A stretch of DNA of 8,186 bases from Bacteroidota bacterium (GCA_023459435.1 JAEWUL010000207.1:1-8186), one strand, 5' to 3'. Shown: positions 1 to 7,304, numbered from the stretch's first letter. A program made the numbers and translations. Notes: generated by a model not told the origin, from the sequence alone.

Positions 1-1451
1 ATACCGGTGTATCCGCATTTATGTCTTATGGAAATAACGGATCTGGATCCAACTCAATTAATGCCTTCAATGCTTTGAAATCAAACTGGAAAATGAATCA
101 GTTCCTTGCTAACGTAAGAAAATCAGATATGTCCGTTTCAGCTTTTACAGATACAATCTTCTCTCAACTGAACAGAAGACTTCCTGTTTATATGGGCGCA
201 ACCATTAGTGGCGCAGATGGTCATGCTTTTATAATCGATGGATATATGGTTGTAGATTCAGCTACAAAATATCTTCACGTGAACTACGGATGGGGTGGTT
301 ATAAAAATGGGTATTATGCTTTTGGCAACTTGGATGGGTACAATCAAGATGAAAACTTGATTATCAATGTATTCCCAAATGCTCCTGATACCGTTTTAAA
401 ACCTGCAATGAGCATTGATACCGTTACAGCTACTTTAGGTACAATCTCTGATGGTTCAGGATATGTGAAATATCAAAAAAACTCTAACCGTTCCTGGTTA
501 CTTGCTGCTCCTGGTGCTACTTCCTATACGATCAATTTCTCTAAAATTAAAACCGAACAGGATGGGGATATCCTTACCATTTATAACGGAGCAACCGTTG
601 CTTCCGGAATTAAAGCCCAATATAGCGGTAACTATTTGATGAAAGCTACAAGCGACGCTCAAGGTCCTTATCAAAGCAACTTTACAGGAACACCACTCCC
701 TGCTGCTCTTACTGTAAATTCTCCTGCTGTTCTGATCACATTTACATCCAATAGTAACGATATCGTTGATTACGGTTTTGTGATCAATTTTGATGCAACT
801 GTTACCAACAATAGTCAAATGTGCTCCAATATTACGATCATCCCTGGTAGTCAGGTTCATGGAATTATCTCTGATAAAAACGAATCAGCAGCTGATGATA
901 TGCTTTATTCACCTGAAAAACAATGTACTTTCAGCGGTAGACTTTTCACATTCTGTGATGGTTTTGCCATGAATTTTACTAAATTTGACCTTTTAGAAGG
1001 TGACTTTGTAGATATTTGGGATATTACAAATCAAAATGTTCCTCAGTTGGTTGCTAGATATGATATCAAAAACCAACCAACAGGAATCTTTAATGTGAAT
1101 GCAGGAAAATTCCAAGTGAACTTTGTATCTGATAACTGGAGACAAGGAACTGGATTTAAACTTGAGTATTGGGCAATCCTTGGCGTGGATAATAATAGCG
1201 GAATCGAAAACGTGAATGTATATCCAAACCCAGCTTCAAACTATATAAACGTAGCTATTAAATCAAATCTTGATGAAAACGTTACATTCCAGATTATCGA
1301 TATGATGGGTAGAATGATCTCTTCTGAAACACTCCCAGTTTCAGGTGATTATATCTATAACACTTCTGTTGAAAACCTTGCAAAAGGAATTTACATGGTA
1401 AATGTGATCACTTCAAAAGGAAAATCTGTCCATAAATTTCTTGTAGACTAA
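1..1451 (+). CDS. C10-family (streptopain-like) secreted cysteine peptidase with CUB-like modules and T9SS sorting domain, 5' partial
   Basis: The reading frame is open from base 3, so the start, signal peptide, propeptide and catalytic Cys lie outside the window. Residues are counted from the Met at position 21. The segment TGVSAFMSYGNNGSGS just before and after that Met matches the C10 peptidase region that follows the catalytic Cys. GHAFIIDGY (67-75) carries the catalytic His (H68), and HVNYGWGG (86-93) is the conserved Asn/Trp motif of streptopain-type enzymes. Two CUB-like beta modules follow: about 138-261, with GDILTIYNG and a closing GFVINF, and about 268-386, with Cys at 268, 302 and 312. 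The tail at about 392-476 begins with NVYPNPASNYINV and ends KSVHKFLVD. This is a type A T9SS sorting domain, which directs secretion across the outer membrane and is then removed. By family knowledge it is an extracellular or surface protease; its substrate is unknown. A terminator follows directly, so the gene is transcriptionally separate from rfbB. Confidence 0.88.
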   Translation, partial: TGVSAFMSYGNNGSGSNSINAFNALKSNWKMNQFLANVRKSDMSVSAFTDTIFSQLNRRLPVYMGATISGADGHAFIIDGYMVVDSATKYLHVNYGWGGYKNGYYAFGNLDGYNQDENLIINVFPNAPDTVLKPAMSIDTVTATLGTISDGSGYVKYQKNSNRSWLLAAPGATSYTINFSKIKTEQDGDILTIYNGATVASGIKAQYSGNYLMKATSDAQGPYQSNFTGTPLPAALTVNSPAVLITFTSNSNDIVDYGFVINFDATVTNNSQMCSNITIIPGSQVHGIISDKNESAADDMLYSPEKQCTFSGRLFTFCDGFAMNFTKFDLLEGDFVDIWDITNQNVPQLVARYDIKNQPTGIFNVNAGKFQVNFVSDNWRQGTGFKLEYWAILGVDNNSGIENVNVYPNPASNYINVAIKSNLDENVTFQIIDMMGRMISSETLPVSGDYIYNTSVENLAKGIYMVNVITSKGKSVHKFLVD

Positions 1452-1473
1452 TCAATAATCATAATACAAAATG

Positions 1474-1502
1474 AAAAGGCGGATTTTTCCGCCTTTTTTT
1501 TT
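1474..1502 (+). terminator. Intrinsic terminator after the C10 peptidase gene
   Basis: A perfect 10-bp stem (aaaaggcgga at 1474-1483 with tccgcctttt at 1488-1497) closes a four-base tttt loop and runs into a continuous T tract to 1502. It starts 22 bases after the peptidase stop codon. The A-rich 5' arm could also let it work on the other strand, but no gene on that strand ends here. Confidence 0.9.
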
Positions 1503-1515
1503 AAAATATTCGTAC

Positions 1516-1523
1516 TATTTTTA
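1516..1523 (+). promoter_or_regulatory. Possible -7 promoter element for rfbB
   Basis: TATTTTTA matches the Bacteroidota -7 consensus TAnnTTTG except at the last base. It lies 14 bases after the upstream terminator and 25 bases before the chosen rfbB ATG, a sensible spacing. The same core with flanks, TA(C/G)TATTTTTAC, recurs before upp. I see no clear -33 TTG, because the T tract of the terminator occupies that region. A promoter is needed somewhere between the terminator and rfbB, which supports this weak match. Confidence 0.35.
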
Positions 1524-1548
1524 CGTTTCATTACTGAAAAAAATTGCT

Positions 1549-2592
1549 ATGAAAAAAATATTAATTACAGGTGGTGCTGGATTTATTGGCTCCCATGTTG
1601 TTCGCCTTTTAGTGAATAAATATCCTGATTATCAGATTTATAACTTAGACAAGCTCACCTATGCCGGTAATCTTGAAAATTTGAAAGATGTAGAAACAAA
1701 CCCCAATTATCATTTTCTTAAGGGTGATATTGTGGACGGGGATCTTATGATGACTCTATTTAAAACATATCAATTTGATGGAGTGATCCATTTGGCCGCC
1801 GAATCTCATGTAGATAGATCTATTGAAAATCCTATGGAGTTTATCTTTACCAATGTGATCGGGACAGTGAATCTTCTTAATAGTGCACGCTCTATTTGGA
1901 AAGACAATCTATCAGAAAAGAGGTTCTACCATATTTCAACTGATGAGGTGTATGGTTCCCTGGGACAGGATGGCGCATTTACTGAATCTACAGCTTACGA
2001 TCCTCATAGCCCGTATTCAGCATCTAAGGCTTCATCAGATCACTTTGTAAGAGCTTATCATGATACTTTTGGACTTCCAACTGTGATCTCCAATTGTTCC
2101 AATAATTACGGACCAAATCAATTTCCGGAAAAATTAATCCCCCTTTTTATTCATAATATTAAAAATAATATTCCATTACCCGTTTATGGTAAAGGGATTA
2201 ATGTCAGAGACTGGCTCTATGTCGAGGATCACGCTCAGGCAATTGATCTGATTTATCATCATGCCAAAATTGGGGAAACATACAATATTGGAGGAAATAA
2301 TGAATGGAGGAATATTGACCTGATCAAACAACTCATTCAAATTATGGATAGAAAACTGGGTCGCCCTCAAGGGGCCTCTCTATCCTTAATCACCTATGTA
2401 ACCGACAGAGCCGGACATGATCTCAGATATGCCATTGATGCGACCAAATTGAAAACAGAATTAGGGTGGGAACCTCAGATAAAATTTACAGAAGGGTTTG
2501 AGAAAACTGTGGATTGGTACCTCACTCATGAAGAGTGGCTTCATCACATCATATCTGGAACGTATAAAAATTATATTCCTCAAAACAAATGA
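1549..2592 (+). CDS. rfbB: dTDP-glucose 4,6-dehydratase (RmlB/RfbB)
   Basis: This enzyme converts dTDP-glucose to dTDP-4-keto-6-deoxyglucose, the entry step to dTDP-L-rhamnose and other deoxysugars used in surface polysaccharides. It is a cytoplasmic, NAD-dependent extended short-chain dehydrogenase/reductase. The protein is 347 aa, the usual family length. The Rossmann motif GGAGFIGSH is at 8-16, and D34 in NLDKLTYAG is the expected NAD-ribose ligand. STDEVYG (130-136) supplies the Thr-Asp-Glu catalytic set, and YSASK (156-160) is the Tyr/Lys pair. NNYGPNQFPEKLIP (185-198), DWLYVEDH (221-228) and YVTDRAGHDLRYAID (283-297) are strongly RmlB-like. The frame is open from an ATG at 1471, but that start lies within the upstream terminator region and would add 26 residues before MKKILITGG, so I use 1549. 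No rmlA, rmlC or rmlD is present in the window. Its stop overlaps the start of the next gene. Confidence 0.95.
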   Translation: MKKILITGGAGFIGSHVVRLLVNKYPDYQIYNLDKLTYAGNLENLKDVETNPNYHFLKGDIVDGDLMMTLFKTYQFDGVIHLAAESHVDRSIENPMEFIFTNVIGTVNLLNSARSIWKDNLSEKRFYHISTDEVYGSLGQDGAFTESTAYDPHSPYSASKASSDHFVRAYHDTFGLPTVISNCSNNYGPNQFPEKLIPLFIHNIKNNIPLPVYGKGINVRDWLYVEDHAQAIDLIYHHAKIGETYNIGGNNEWRNIDLIKQLIQIMDRKLGRPQGASLSLITYVTDRAGHDLRYAIDATKLKTELGWEPQIKFTEGFEKTVDWYLTHEEWLHHIISGTYKNYIPQNK

Positions 2593-3509
2593 TTAGATTT
2601 GTTGAATCAGATCAAATAGATCAGCAAAAATGGGATCAACTCATTTTTGAATCACAATATCCTACGATATTTGCTTCTTTTAACTTTCTGAATATCAGTT
2701 CTCACAAATGGGGGGCCATTATTGCTCATGACTATGAATGGGTGATTCCACTTCCTTATCGTAACAAATGCGGGGTAAATTATGTTTACACACCACCCTT
2801 TATTTCAAGACTGGGTTTTTTTTCCAGAGATGAGATCCCCCAAAAGGAGATTACAGCGGCATTTGACCATATCCCAAAGAAGTTCTGTCTGGTTGAATTG
2901 GGCCTGAATCGATTGTGCCCTCCATCATTAGGCCGGGAAGCTCAATCTTTTGAATTACATTTGAATCAAGATTATCAGAATATCTATTCAAATTATTCTG
3001 ATAATACCAAGAGAAACCTGAAATCAGCAGCCAAAAAACAGTTAATGCTGGTGCAGACCGTTGAAATAGAAGATATTATTTCTCTTTTTAAAAACAATAG
3101 AGGAAAAAAAATCGATCATTCGATACCGGAAGCTCATTATCAAATATTGATCAAACTGGTTCAATGCGCTTCTAAATCAGGGAATATTGAAAAATGGGGT
3201 GTTTGGGATCAGAATCATCAACTTATTGCAGGTGCCATTTTTTTAAATGATCAAAATAGAAAATGGTTTTGGTTTTCAGGCAGAGATGATTCAAAATCAG
3301 ACTCAAAAGCGATGTTTTTAATAATAGATCATATGATTAAAATAAATCAGAATTCTGAACTTATTCTTGATTTTAATGGTTCAAATAACCCAAATATTGC
3401 TCGGTTTTATGCAGGTTTTGGAGCAACCTCCTATATTTATCCATATTTAATGAAATACCATCCCATTTTACAACCTTTCATAAAGTGTTATAAAATGATG
3501 AAAAAATAG
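2589..3509 (+). CDS. FemAB-like/GNAT-fold acyltransferase, probable envelope function
   Basis: The protein is 306 aa with no signal peptide or membrane segment, so it is probably cytoplasmic. Its layout resembles FemAB-like GNAT proteins: an N-terminal half with FLNISSHKWGAI (33-44) and YVYTPPFISRLGFF (65-78); a basic segment SDNTKRNLKSAAKK (137-150); then a GNAT-like half with QLIAGAIFLN (211-220), KWFWFSGRD (225-233) and DFNGSNNPNIARFYAGFGA (261-279). Characterised relatives (FemX, or the Fem/BacA-type proteins) transfer amino acids or acyl groups to peptidoglycan precursors or glycans. The substrate here is not deducible. The ATG overlaps the rfbB stop as ATGA (2589-2592), so the two genes are surely co-transcribed and probably translationally coupled. 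This fits a role in modifying a sugar or cell-wall precursor. The family assignment rests on motif pattern and remains moderate. Confidence 0.65.
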   Translation: MIRFVESDQIDQQKWDQLIFESQYPTIFASFNFLNISSHKWGAIIAHDYEWVIPLPYRNKCGVNYVYTPPFISRLGFFSRDEIPQKEITAAFDHIPKKFCLVELGLNRLCPPSLGREAQSFELHLNQDYQNIYSNYSDNTKRNLKSAAKKQLMLVQTVEIEDIISLFKNNRGKKIDHSIPEAHYQILIKLVQCASKSGNIEKWGVWDQNHQLIAGAIFLNDQNRKWFWFSGRDDSKSDSKAMFLIIDHMIKINQNSELILDFNGSNNPNIARFYAGFGATSYIYPYLMKYHPILQPFIKCYKMMKK

Positions 3510-3517
3510 TATTTTTA
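3510..3517 (+). promoter_or_regulatory. Possible -7 promoter element for upp
   Basis: TATTTTTA begins on the base after the TAG stop of the upstream gene and ends 17 bases before the first upp ATG. It differs from TAnnTTTG only at the last base and shares the core TA(C/G)TATTTTTAC with the region before rfbB. No clear -33 TTG is visible. Read-through from the rfbB operon is the alternative, since no terminator separates the genes. Confidence 0.3.
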
Positions 3518-3534
3518 CCAAAAATTTGACCGTT

Positions 3535-4197
3535 ATGATGAATGTTAAAAATTTAGGTGCTGTTCATTCACTTTTTAATCAATATATTGCTGAAATCAGA
3601 TCTGTTGATGAACAAAAAGACAGTATGAGATTTCGCAGGAATATGGAACGAATAGGGGAAATATTTGCTTATGAAATCAGTAAATCATTAACTTTTACTA
3701 AAAAAAACATAACGACTCCACTAGGGGAACTCTCTCTGGATCTACTCCAACATCAACCGGTTCTGGCAACCATTTTACGTGCAGGTTTGCCTCTTCATCA
3801 AGGGATGTTGAACTATTTTGACAAAGCAGAAAACGCATTTGTTTCTGCTTACCGAAAACATCACAGGGATGGATCATTTGAAATCAAAATGGATTATATT
3901 TCATCACCTGAGATCAGGAATAAAACGTTAATCATTACCGATCCGATGTTGGCAACAGGAAAATCAATGTTGATCGTATATAAGGAATTGGTTTCAGCAG
4001 GAGCACCTTCTCATACCCATATTGTTTCAGCTATAGCTAGCGTTCAGGGGATCGATTATTTACAAAAACATCTGCCCGGTAAAAAAGTAACTTTATGGGT
4101 AGGTGCTATAGATGAAGAATTAACAGCTCAGTCATATATTGTACCAGGACTGGGTGATGCCGGTGATCTTTCATTCGGTAATAAAACGCAGGAATAA
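3535..4197 (+). CDS. upp: Uracil phosphoribosyltransferase
   Basis: This enzyme makes UMP from uracil and PRPP in pyrimidine salvage and acts in the cytoplasm. The protein is 220 aa, a normal length. Residues are counted from the ATG at 3535. KDSMRFRRNMERIGEIFAYE (28-47) and ILRAGLPLHQGML (80-92) are typical of the family. LIITDPMLATGKSM (132-145) is the PRPP-binding loop, and YIVPGLGDAGDLSFG (201-215) is the C-terminal uracil-binding motif. The frame can also be read from a TTG at 3526, adding MTV. The ATG pair at 3535/3538 fits better, because related proteins begin near MNxxNLG, and 3538 is equally possible. The gene starts 25 bases after the FemAB-like gene. Its stop faces the exonuclease stop across 19 bases, with no obvious hairpin between them. 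Confidence 0.95.
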   Translation: MMNVKNLGAVHSLFNQYIAEIRSVDEQKDSMRFRRNMERIGEIFAYEISKSLTFTKKNITTPLGELSLDLLQHQPVLATILRAGLPLHQGMLNYFDKAENAFVSAYRKHHRDGSFEIKMDYISSPEIRNKTLIITDPMLATGKSMLIVYKELVSAGAPSHTHIVSAIASVQGIDYLQKHLPGKKVTLWVGAIDEELTAQSYIVPGLGDAGDLSFGNKTQE

Positions 4198-4216
4198 AGG
4201 GGTATTATATTGATTA

Positions 4217-4861
4217 TCAACAGTTTTCACTGAAGATTTTCAGAGCGATATGTGCACATGCTTCAGCATCCGCTAAGGCATTATGATGATTCTTTAAATC
4301 GAATCCACAATGCGCAGCTACTGTATTCAGCTTGTGGTTCTCCAATTCCGGGAACACTTTTCTGGATCCCTGACAAGTACAATGAATGGGATAATTGGGA
4401 TAATACATTTGGTACATCTGATGAGCAGCCTTTAAACAACCTCGCTCAAAAACATGGTTATGAGCCACTATTGGAAGCTCCCCAATCTGTTTGTCCAATT
4501 CAGACCATACATCTTTAAAATTTCTTGCATTTTGAGTATCCTTTTCGGTTAATCCATGAATTCTGGTGTTATAAAAATTATAAAATTCAGGTTCAGGTTT
4601 GATCAAATGGTATATTTTATCTACAATCTGACCATCCCTAACAATCACTAACCCTACACTACAAATACTAGTAGGGTATTTGTTGGCGGTTTCAAAATCC
4701 AAAGCTACAAAATCTTGTAGAACAATTTTTTTTGGTTCCCTTTTTTTATAAACTTTTTTTACTCTTTGATGAATCGGAGCTCGTTGGGAATGGATATCCA
4801 TAAATACCATAGCCTCATCACCATCAACAAGTTGAAACTTTTTTTCATCCACTTTTTTCAT
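4217..4861 (-). CDS. DEDDh-family 3'-5' exonuclease (DnaQ/Pol III epsilon-like)
   Basis: The protein is 214 aa. Residues 50-210 form an RNase T/DnaQ-type exonuclease domain, which removes nucleotides from 3' ends using two metal ions. ExoI is FVALDFETAN (51-60), with D55 and E57. RIHGLTEKDT (100-109) is typical of this branch. ExoII is VAHNHVFERG (132-141), where most relatives have Phe-Asp but this one has Phe-Glu (E139). HKLNTVAAHCGF (176-187) leads into ExoIII, HNALADAEAC (193-202), with H193 and D198. Residues 1-49 are an extension outside the fold, rich in Lys/Arg (VKKVYKKREPKK, 34-45), which could bind nucleic acid or a partner. The free-standing domain has no polymerase or GIY-YIG fusion. 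It lies 34 bases downstream of purK on the same strand and is probably co-transcribed with it. Whether it serves repair, replication proofreading or RNA trimming cannot be told from sequence. Confidence 0.85.
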   Translation of the reverse strand: MKKVDEKKFQLVDGDEAMVFMDIHSQRAPIHQRVKKVYKKREPKKIVLQDFVALDFETANKYPTSICSVGLVIVRDGQIVDKIYHLIKPEPEFYNFYNTRIHGLTEKDTQNARNFKDVWSELDKQIGELPIVAHNHVFERGCLKAAHQMYQMYYPNYPIHCTCQGSRKVFPELENHKLNTVAAHCGFDLKNHHNALADAEACAHIALKIFSENC

Positions 4862-4895
4862 CTACGCCTCAAATCTTTCAAAAAATTGTTTTTAG

Positions 4896-5993
4896 TTATG
4901 TTAAAGTCCAATATTGTGCCACAATTTGATCGACCTCATCTTTGGTATAGTTCAGAAAAGTAACATGTCCCATTTTAGAGTCTTCAATAATTTCAGATTT
5001 CAAATAATCATGAATAAAGACATTGGGAAGTACTTGCTTTTCAAATTCTTTGACACCTATGATGTTTTGTCCAAAGAAACTGACAGAAATTGCAGGTTCA
5101 ATCAATGAAGTATCCTCTAAGGGGAGGCCGGTGATGGCACGGATATGTTGTTCAAATTGACTTACATGACACGCTTCAATGGAGTAATTACCTGAGTTAT
5201 GAGGATGAGGTGCCATTTCATTAAAGATCACATCCTCCCCAACTACGAACATCTCTATGGTTAAAGTTCCAACAAATCCCAAATTTCTCATCACAGTCTT
5301 GGCCATTAATTCCGCTTTTGCCCGAATGGTGTCTGAAATATCAGCCGGTACAATACTCATTAATAAATGGGAGCCACGATTTACATTTTGGGAAATGGGA
5401 AAAGTTGTGATATCACCAAAGATACTTCTTGTTACAACGATACTGATCTCTTTTTCAAATGGGATATATTTTTCAAGAATACAATGGTTTTTTTCAACAA
5501 TTCTGGAGGCTTCAGGAAATTGATCTGCCCCTTTTAAAAAAACATATCCTTTGTTTTCGTCTGTGTTACAGGTTTTTAAAACACAAGGGTAATCAATCAA
5601 ACGAACACCTTCAATCAATTCATAAGTATTGTTTACAGGAATATATTCAACACATACAGCACCAGCTCTGGCAGCAGAAATTTTTTCTCTCAACCGGTGT
5701 TGAGAAAGAAACAAAGGCATCTCACCTTGCGGAATATTGTATACCAAGCCTAGCTCTTTAATGGACGTGTAAGGAACGTTTTCAAAAGCATAGGTGACAA
5801 CATCCGATTTCAGACACAATTCTTCCATTTTTTTGAGATCAGTAAACTCACCAACAACCTGTTCTTCAGCAAATTGTGAACACGGACATTCAGGTTCAGG
5901 ATCCATAACGATGATCTGCATCCCCATACGATGTGCAGCTTCTGCCATCATCATTCCCAGATTTCCTCCTCCAATAATACCTATCTTTTCCAT
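4896..5993 (-). CDS. purK: PurK-family ATP-grasp protein, 5-(carboxyamino)imidazole ribonucleotide synthase, divergent
   Basis: PurK uses ATP and bicarbonate to carboxylate AIR to N5-CAIR in purine synthesis, working with class I PurE. The 365-aa length and full fold fit: IGIIGGGNLGMMM (4-16) in the N-terminal Rossmann-like part, VVTYAFENVP (65-74), QHRLREK (98-104), ILEKYIPFEKEISIVV (172-187), TIEMFV (245-250) with E247, FNEMAPHPHNSGN (257-269) with E259, SQFEQHIRAI (278-287), and KMGHVTFL (340-347). The metal-binding acidic residues look intact. Many signature positions differ, however. The usual GGGQLGRM is GGGNLGMM, TYEFENV is TYAFENV, the ATP-loop GYDGKGQ reads TDENKGY (144-150), APRPHNSGH is APHPHNSGN, and the basic residues before KMGH are replaced. 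The protein is clearly of this family, but the activity is less certain. No purE lies nearby. The start is supported by the N-terminal motif and by a promoter element 20 bases upstream. Confidence 0.85.
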   Translation of the reverse strand: MEKIGIIGGGNLGMMMAEAAHRMGMQIIVMDPEPECPCSQFAEEQVVGEFTDLKKMEELCLKSDVVTYAFENVPYTSIKELGLVYNIPQGEMPLFLSQHRLREKISAARAGAVCVEYIPVNNTYELIEGVRLIDYPCVLKTCNTDENKGYVFLKGADQFPEASRIVEKNHCILEKYIPFEKEISIVVTRSIFGDITTFPISQNVNRGSHLLMSIVPADISDTIRAKAELMAKTVMRNLGFVGTLTIEMFVVGEDVIFNEMAPHPHNSGNYSIEACHVSQFEQHIRAITGLPLEDTSLIEPAISVSFFGQNIIGVKEFEKQVLPNVFIHDYLKSEIIEDSKMGHVTFLNYTKDEVDQIVAQYWTLT

Positions 5994-6013
5994 TCAATAG
6001 ATTTTTTAAGCTG

Positions 6014-6021
6014 CAAAGATA
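6014..6021 (-). promoter_or_regulatory. -7 promoter element of the purK-exonuclease operon
   Basis: On the minus strand TATCTTTG, followed by CA, matches the Bacteroidota -7 consensus TAnnTTTG exactly. It ends 20 bases before the purK ATG, which predicts a leader of about 14 bases. No clear -33 TTG is present at the usual distance, which is common because that element is weakly conserved. It is the same type as the element at 7965-7972. Confidence 0.55.
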
Positions 6022-6158
6022 ATTAATTTCATTGGAAATTCCCCTTTTTAAATTAAAAATAGTCTGTTCCATATCTTTTTAAAATGTCATAATAATTGTA
6101 TAAATATAATAAAATAGCAAGAAAGTTGTTTATTATGATACAATAAAGTTAACAAGAT

Positions 6159-7304
6159 ATGAATAATTTTACATTTCAAAATCCTACTAAATTAATTTTT
6201 GGAAAAGGAACCATAGCAAAATTAGCTAAAGAGATCCCAACAGATAAAAAACTAATGATCACTTTTGGAAGTGGGAGTGTTAAGAAAAATGGAGTCTATG
6301 ATCAGGTTGTAAAGGCACTGGAAGGAAAAAAGTACGTAGAATTCTGGGGTATCGAACCCAATCCTACTGTTGAAACACTTAGAAAAGCGATCCAACTTGG
6401 GAAAGAGAATCATGTAGATTATCTCCTCGCTGTGGGTGGTGGGTCAGTACTTGATGGTACCAAGTTGATCTCAGCAGCGATTCCCTATGACGGAGATCCA
6501 TGGGATTTAGTGCAAGATCCTGCATTAATTGATCTCATGATTCCCCATGCTTCTGTTTTAACTTTGCCCGCAACAGGCTCTGAAATGAATAAAGGGGCGG
6601 TCATCTCGAACAAAGAAACTCATGAGAAATGTGCTTTTTACTCTTCTCACCCTCAATTCTCCATTTTAGATCCTGAAGTTACTTTCTCATTACCCGATTA
6701 TCAAGTGGCTTGTGGCCTTGCAGATACATTCGTTCATGTAGTGGAACAATATTTGACCGTTCCCAATCAATCCCTCTTAATGGATCGTTGGTCTGAGTCC
6801 ATTCTTCAAACATTGGTGGAGATTGCACCAAAAATAAAAGCAAATCCAAAAGATTACGATCTGATGTCTCAATTTATGCTATGTGCAACTATGGCATTAA
6901 ATGGTTTTACTGCAATGGGGGTTTCCCAAGACTGGGCCACACACATGATTGGACATGAGATTACTGCCCTTCATGGAGTAACCCATGGTCATACATTAGC
7001 CATCATCTTACAAGGAACTATGAGCGTGATGAAAGAACAAAAATGGAATAAAATCATCCAACTGGGAGAACGTGTATTTCAAATTTTCGATGGAGATGAA
7101 TCTCAAAAAGTGGATCAAACAATCGCTCGTACAGAACAGTTTTTCCGCTCACTTGGGCTGCAAACAAGACTTCATGAACTAGAAATTGGAGAAGAGAGTA
7201 TCCAAAAAATCAAAAATAGATTCCTCGATCAAAATACACTTCTTGGTGAAAATGGGAATATAGATGGGTGGTTAACAGAGAAGATTTTGTATGCAGTACT
7301 CTGA
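6159..7304 (+). CDS. yqhD: Iron-containing alcohol dehydrogenase family, YqhD-type NADPH-dependent aldehyde reductase
   Basis: By family knowledge this is a cytoplasmic, metal-dependent enzyme that reduces short-chain and lipid-derived aldehydes with NADPH. The protein is 381 aa, close to E. coli YqhD, and starts alike (MNNFTFQNPTKLIFGKG), which fixes the start. FGSGSVKK (36-43) and AVGGGSVLDGTK (91-102) form the cofactor-binding region, and LPATGSEMN (136-144) is a family hallmark. The metal ligands are predicted as D189 and H193 (LADTFVHVVEQ), H262 (DWATHMIGHE) and H276 (HGVTHGHTLAI). All four sit at a constant offset of five from the E. coli ligands, so the site is intact. LGENGNID near the C-terminus also matches. 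The gene is divergent from purK across 165 bases. I see no exact TAnnTTTG there; TATCTTTT at 6072-6079 is the nearest match, and a short inverted repeat lies at 6129-6147. No clear terminator follows. Confidence 0.93.
   Translation: MNNFTFQNPTKLIFGKGTIAKLAKEIPTDKKLMITFGSGSVKKNGVYDQVVKALEGKKYVEFWGIEPNPTVETLRKAIQLGKENHVDYLLAVGGGSVLDGTKLISAAIPYDGDPWDLVQDPALIDLMIPHASVLTLPATGSEMNKGAVISNKETHEKCAFYSSHPQFSILDPEVTFSLPDYQVACGLADTFVHVVEQYLTVPNQSLLMDRWSESILQTLVEIAPKIKANPKDYDLMSQFMLCATMALNGFTAMGVSQDWATHMIGHEITALHGVTHGHTLAIILQGTMSVMKEQKWNKIIQLGERVFQIFDGDESQKVDQTIARTEQFFRSLGLQTRLHELEIGEESIQKIKNRFLDQNTLLGENGNIDGWLTEKILYAVL

Noticed and set aside
498..972. Minus-strand frame at 498-860 and plus-strand frame at 790-972 within the C10 peptidase gene
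   Set aside because: Both lie inside a long coherent coding region with recognisable domains and have no promoter or family features.
2176..2370. Minus-strand 64-codon frame inside rfbB
   Set aside because: It is antisense to conserved RmlB sequence and has no supporting signal.
4198..4216. Possible bidirectional terminator between the convergent upp and exonuclease genes
   Set aside because: The 19-base gap shows no GC-rich hairpin or T tract.
4252..4518. 88-codon plus-strand frame inside the exonuclease gene
   Set aside because: It is antisense to a gene with clear catalytic motifs, and its product shows no recognisable pattern.
5257..6000. Several plus-strand frames opposite purK
   Set aside because: They are shadows of the well-supported minus-strand purK reading frame.
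6105..6110. TATAAT as an E. coli-type -10 box for yqhD
   Set aside because: The region is extremely AT-rich, there is no -35 at proper spacing, and Bacteroidota use a different promoter consensus.
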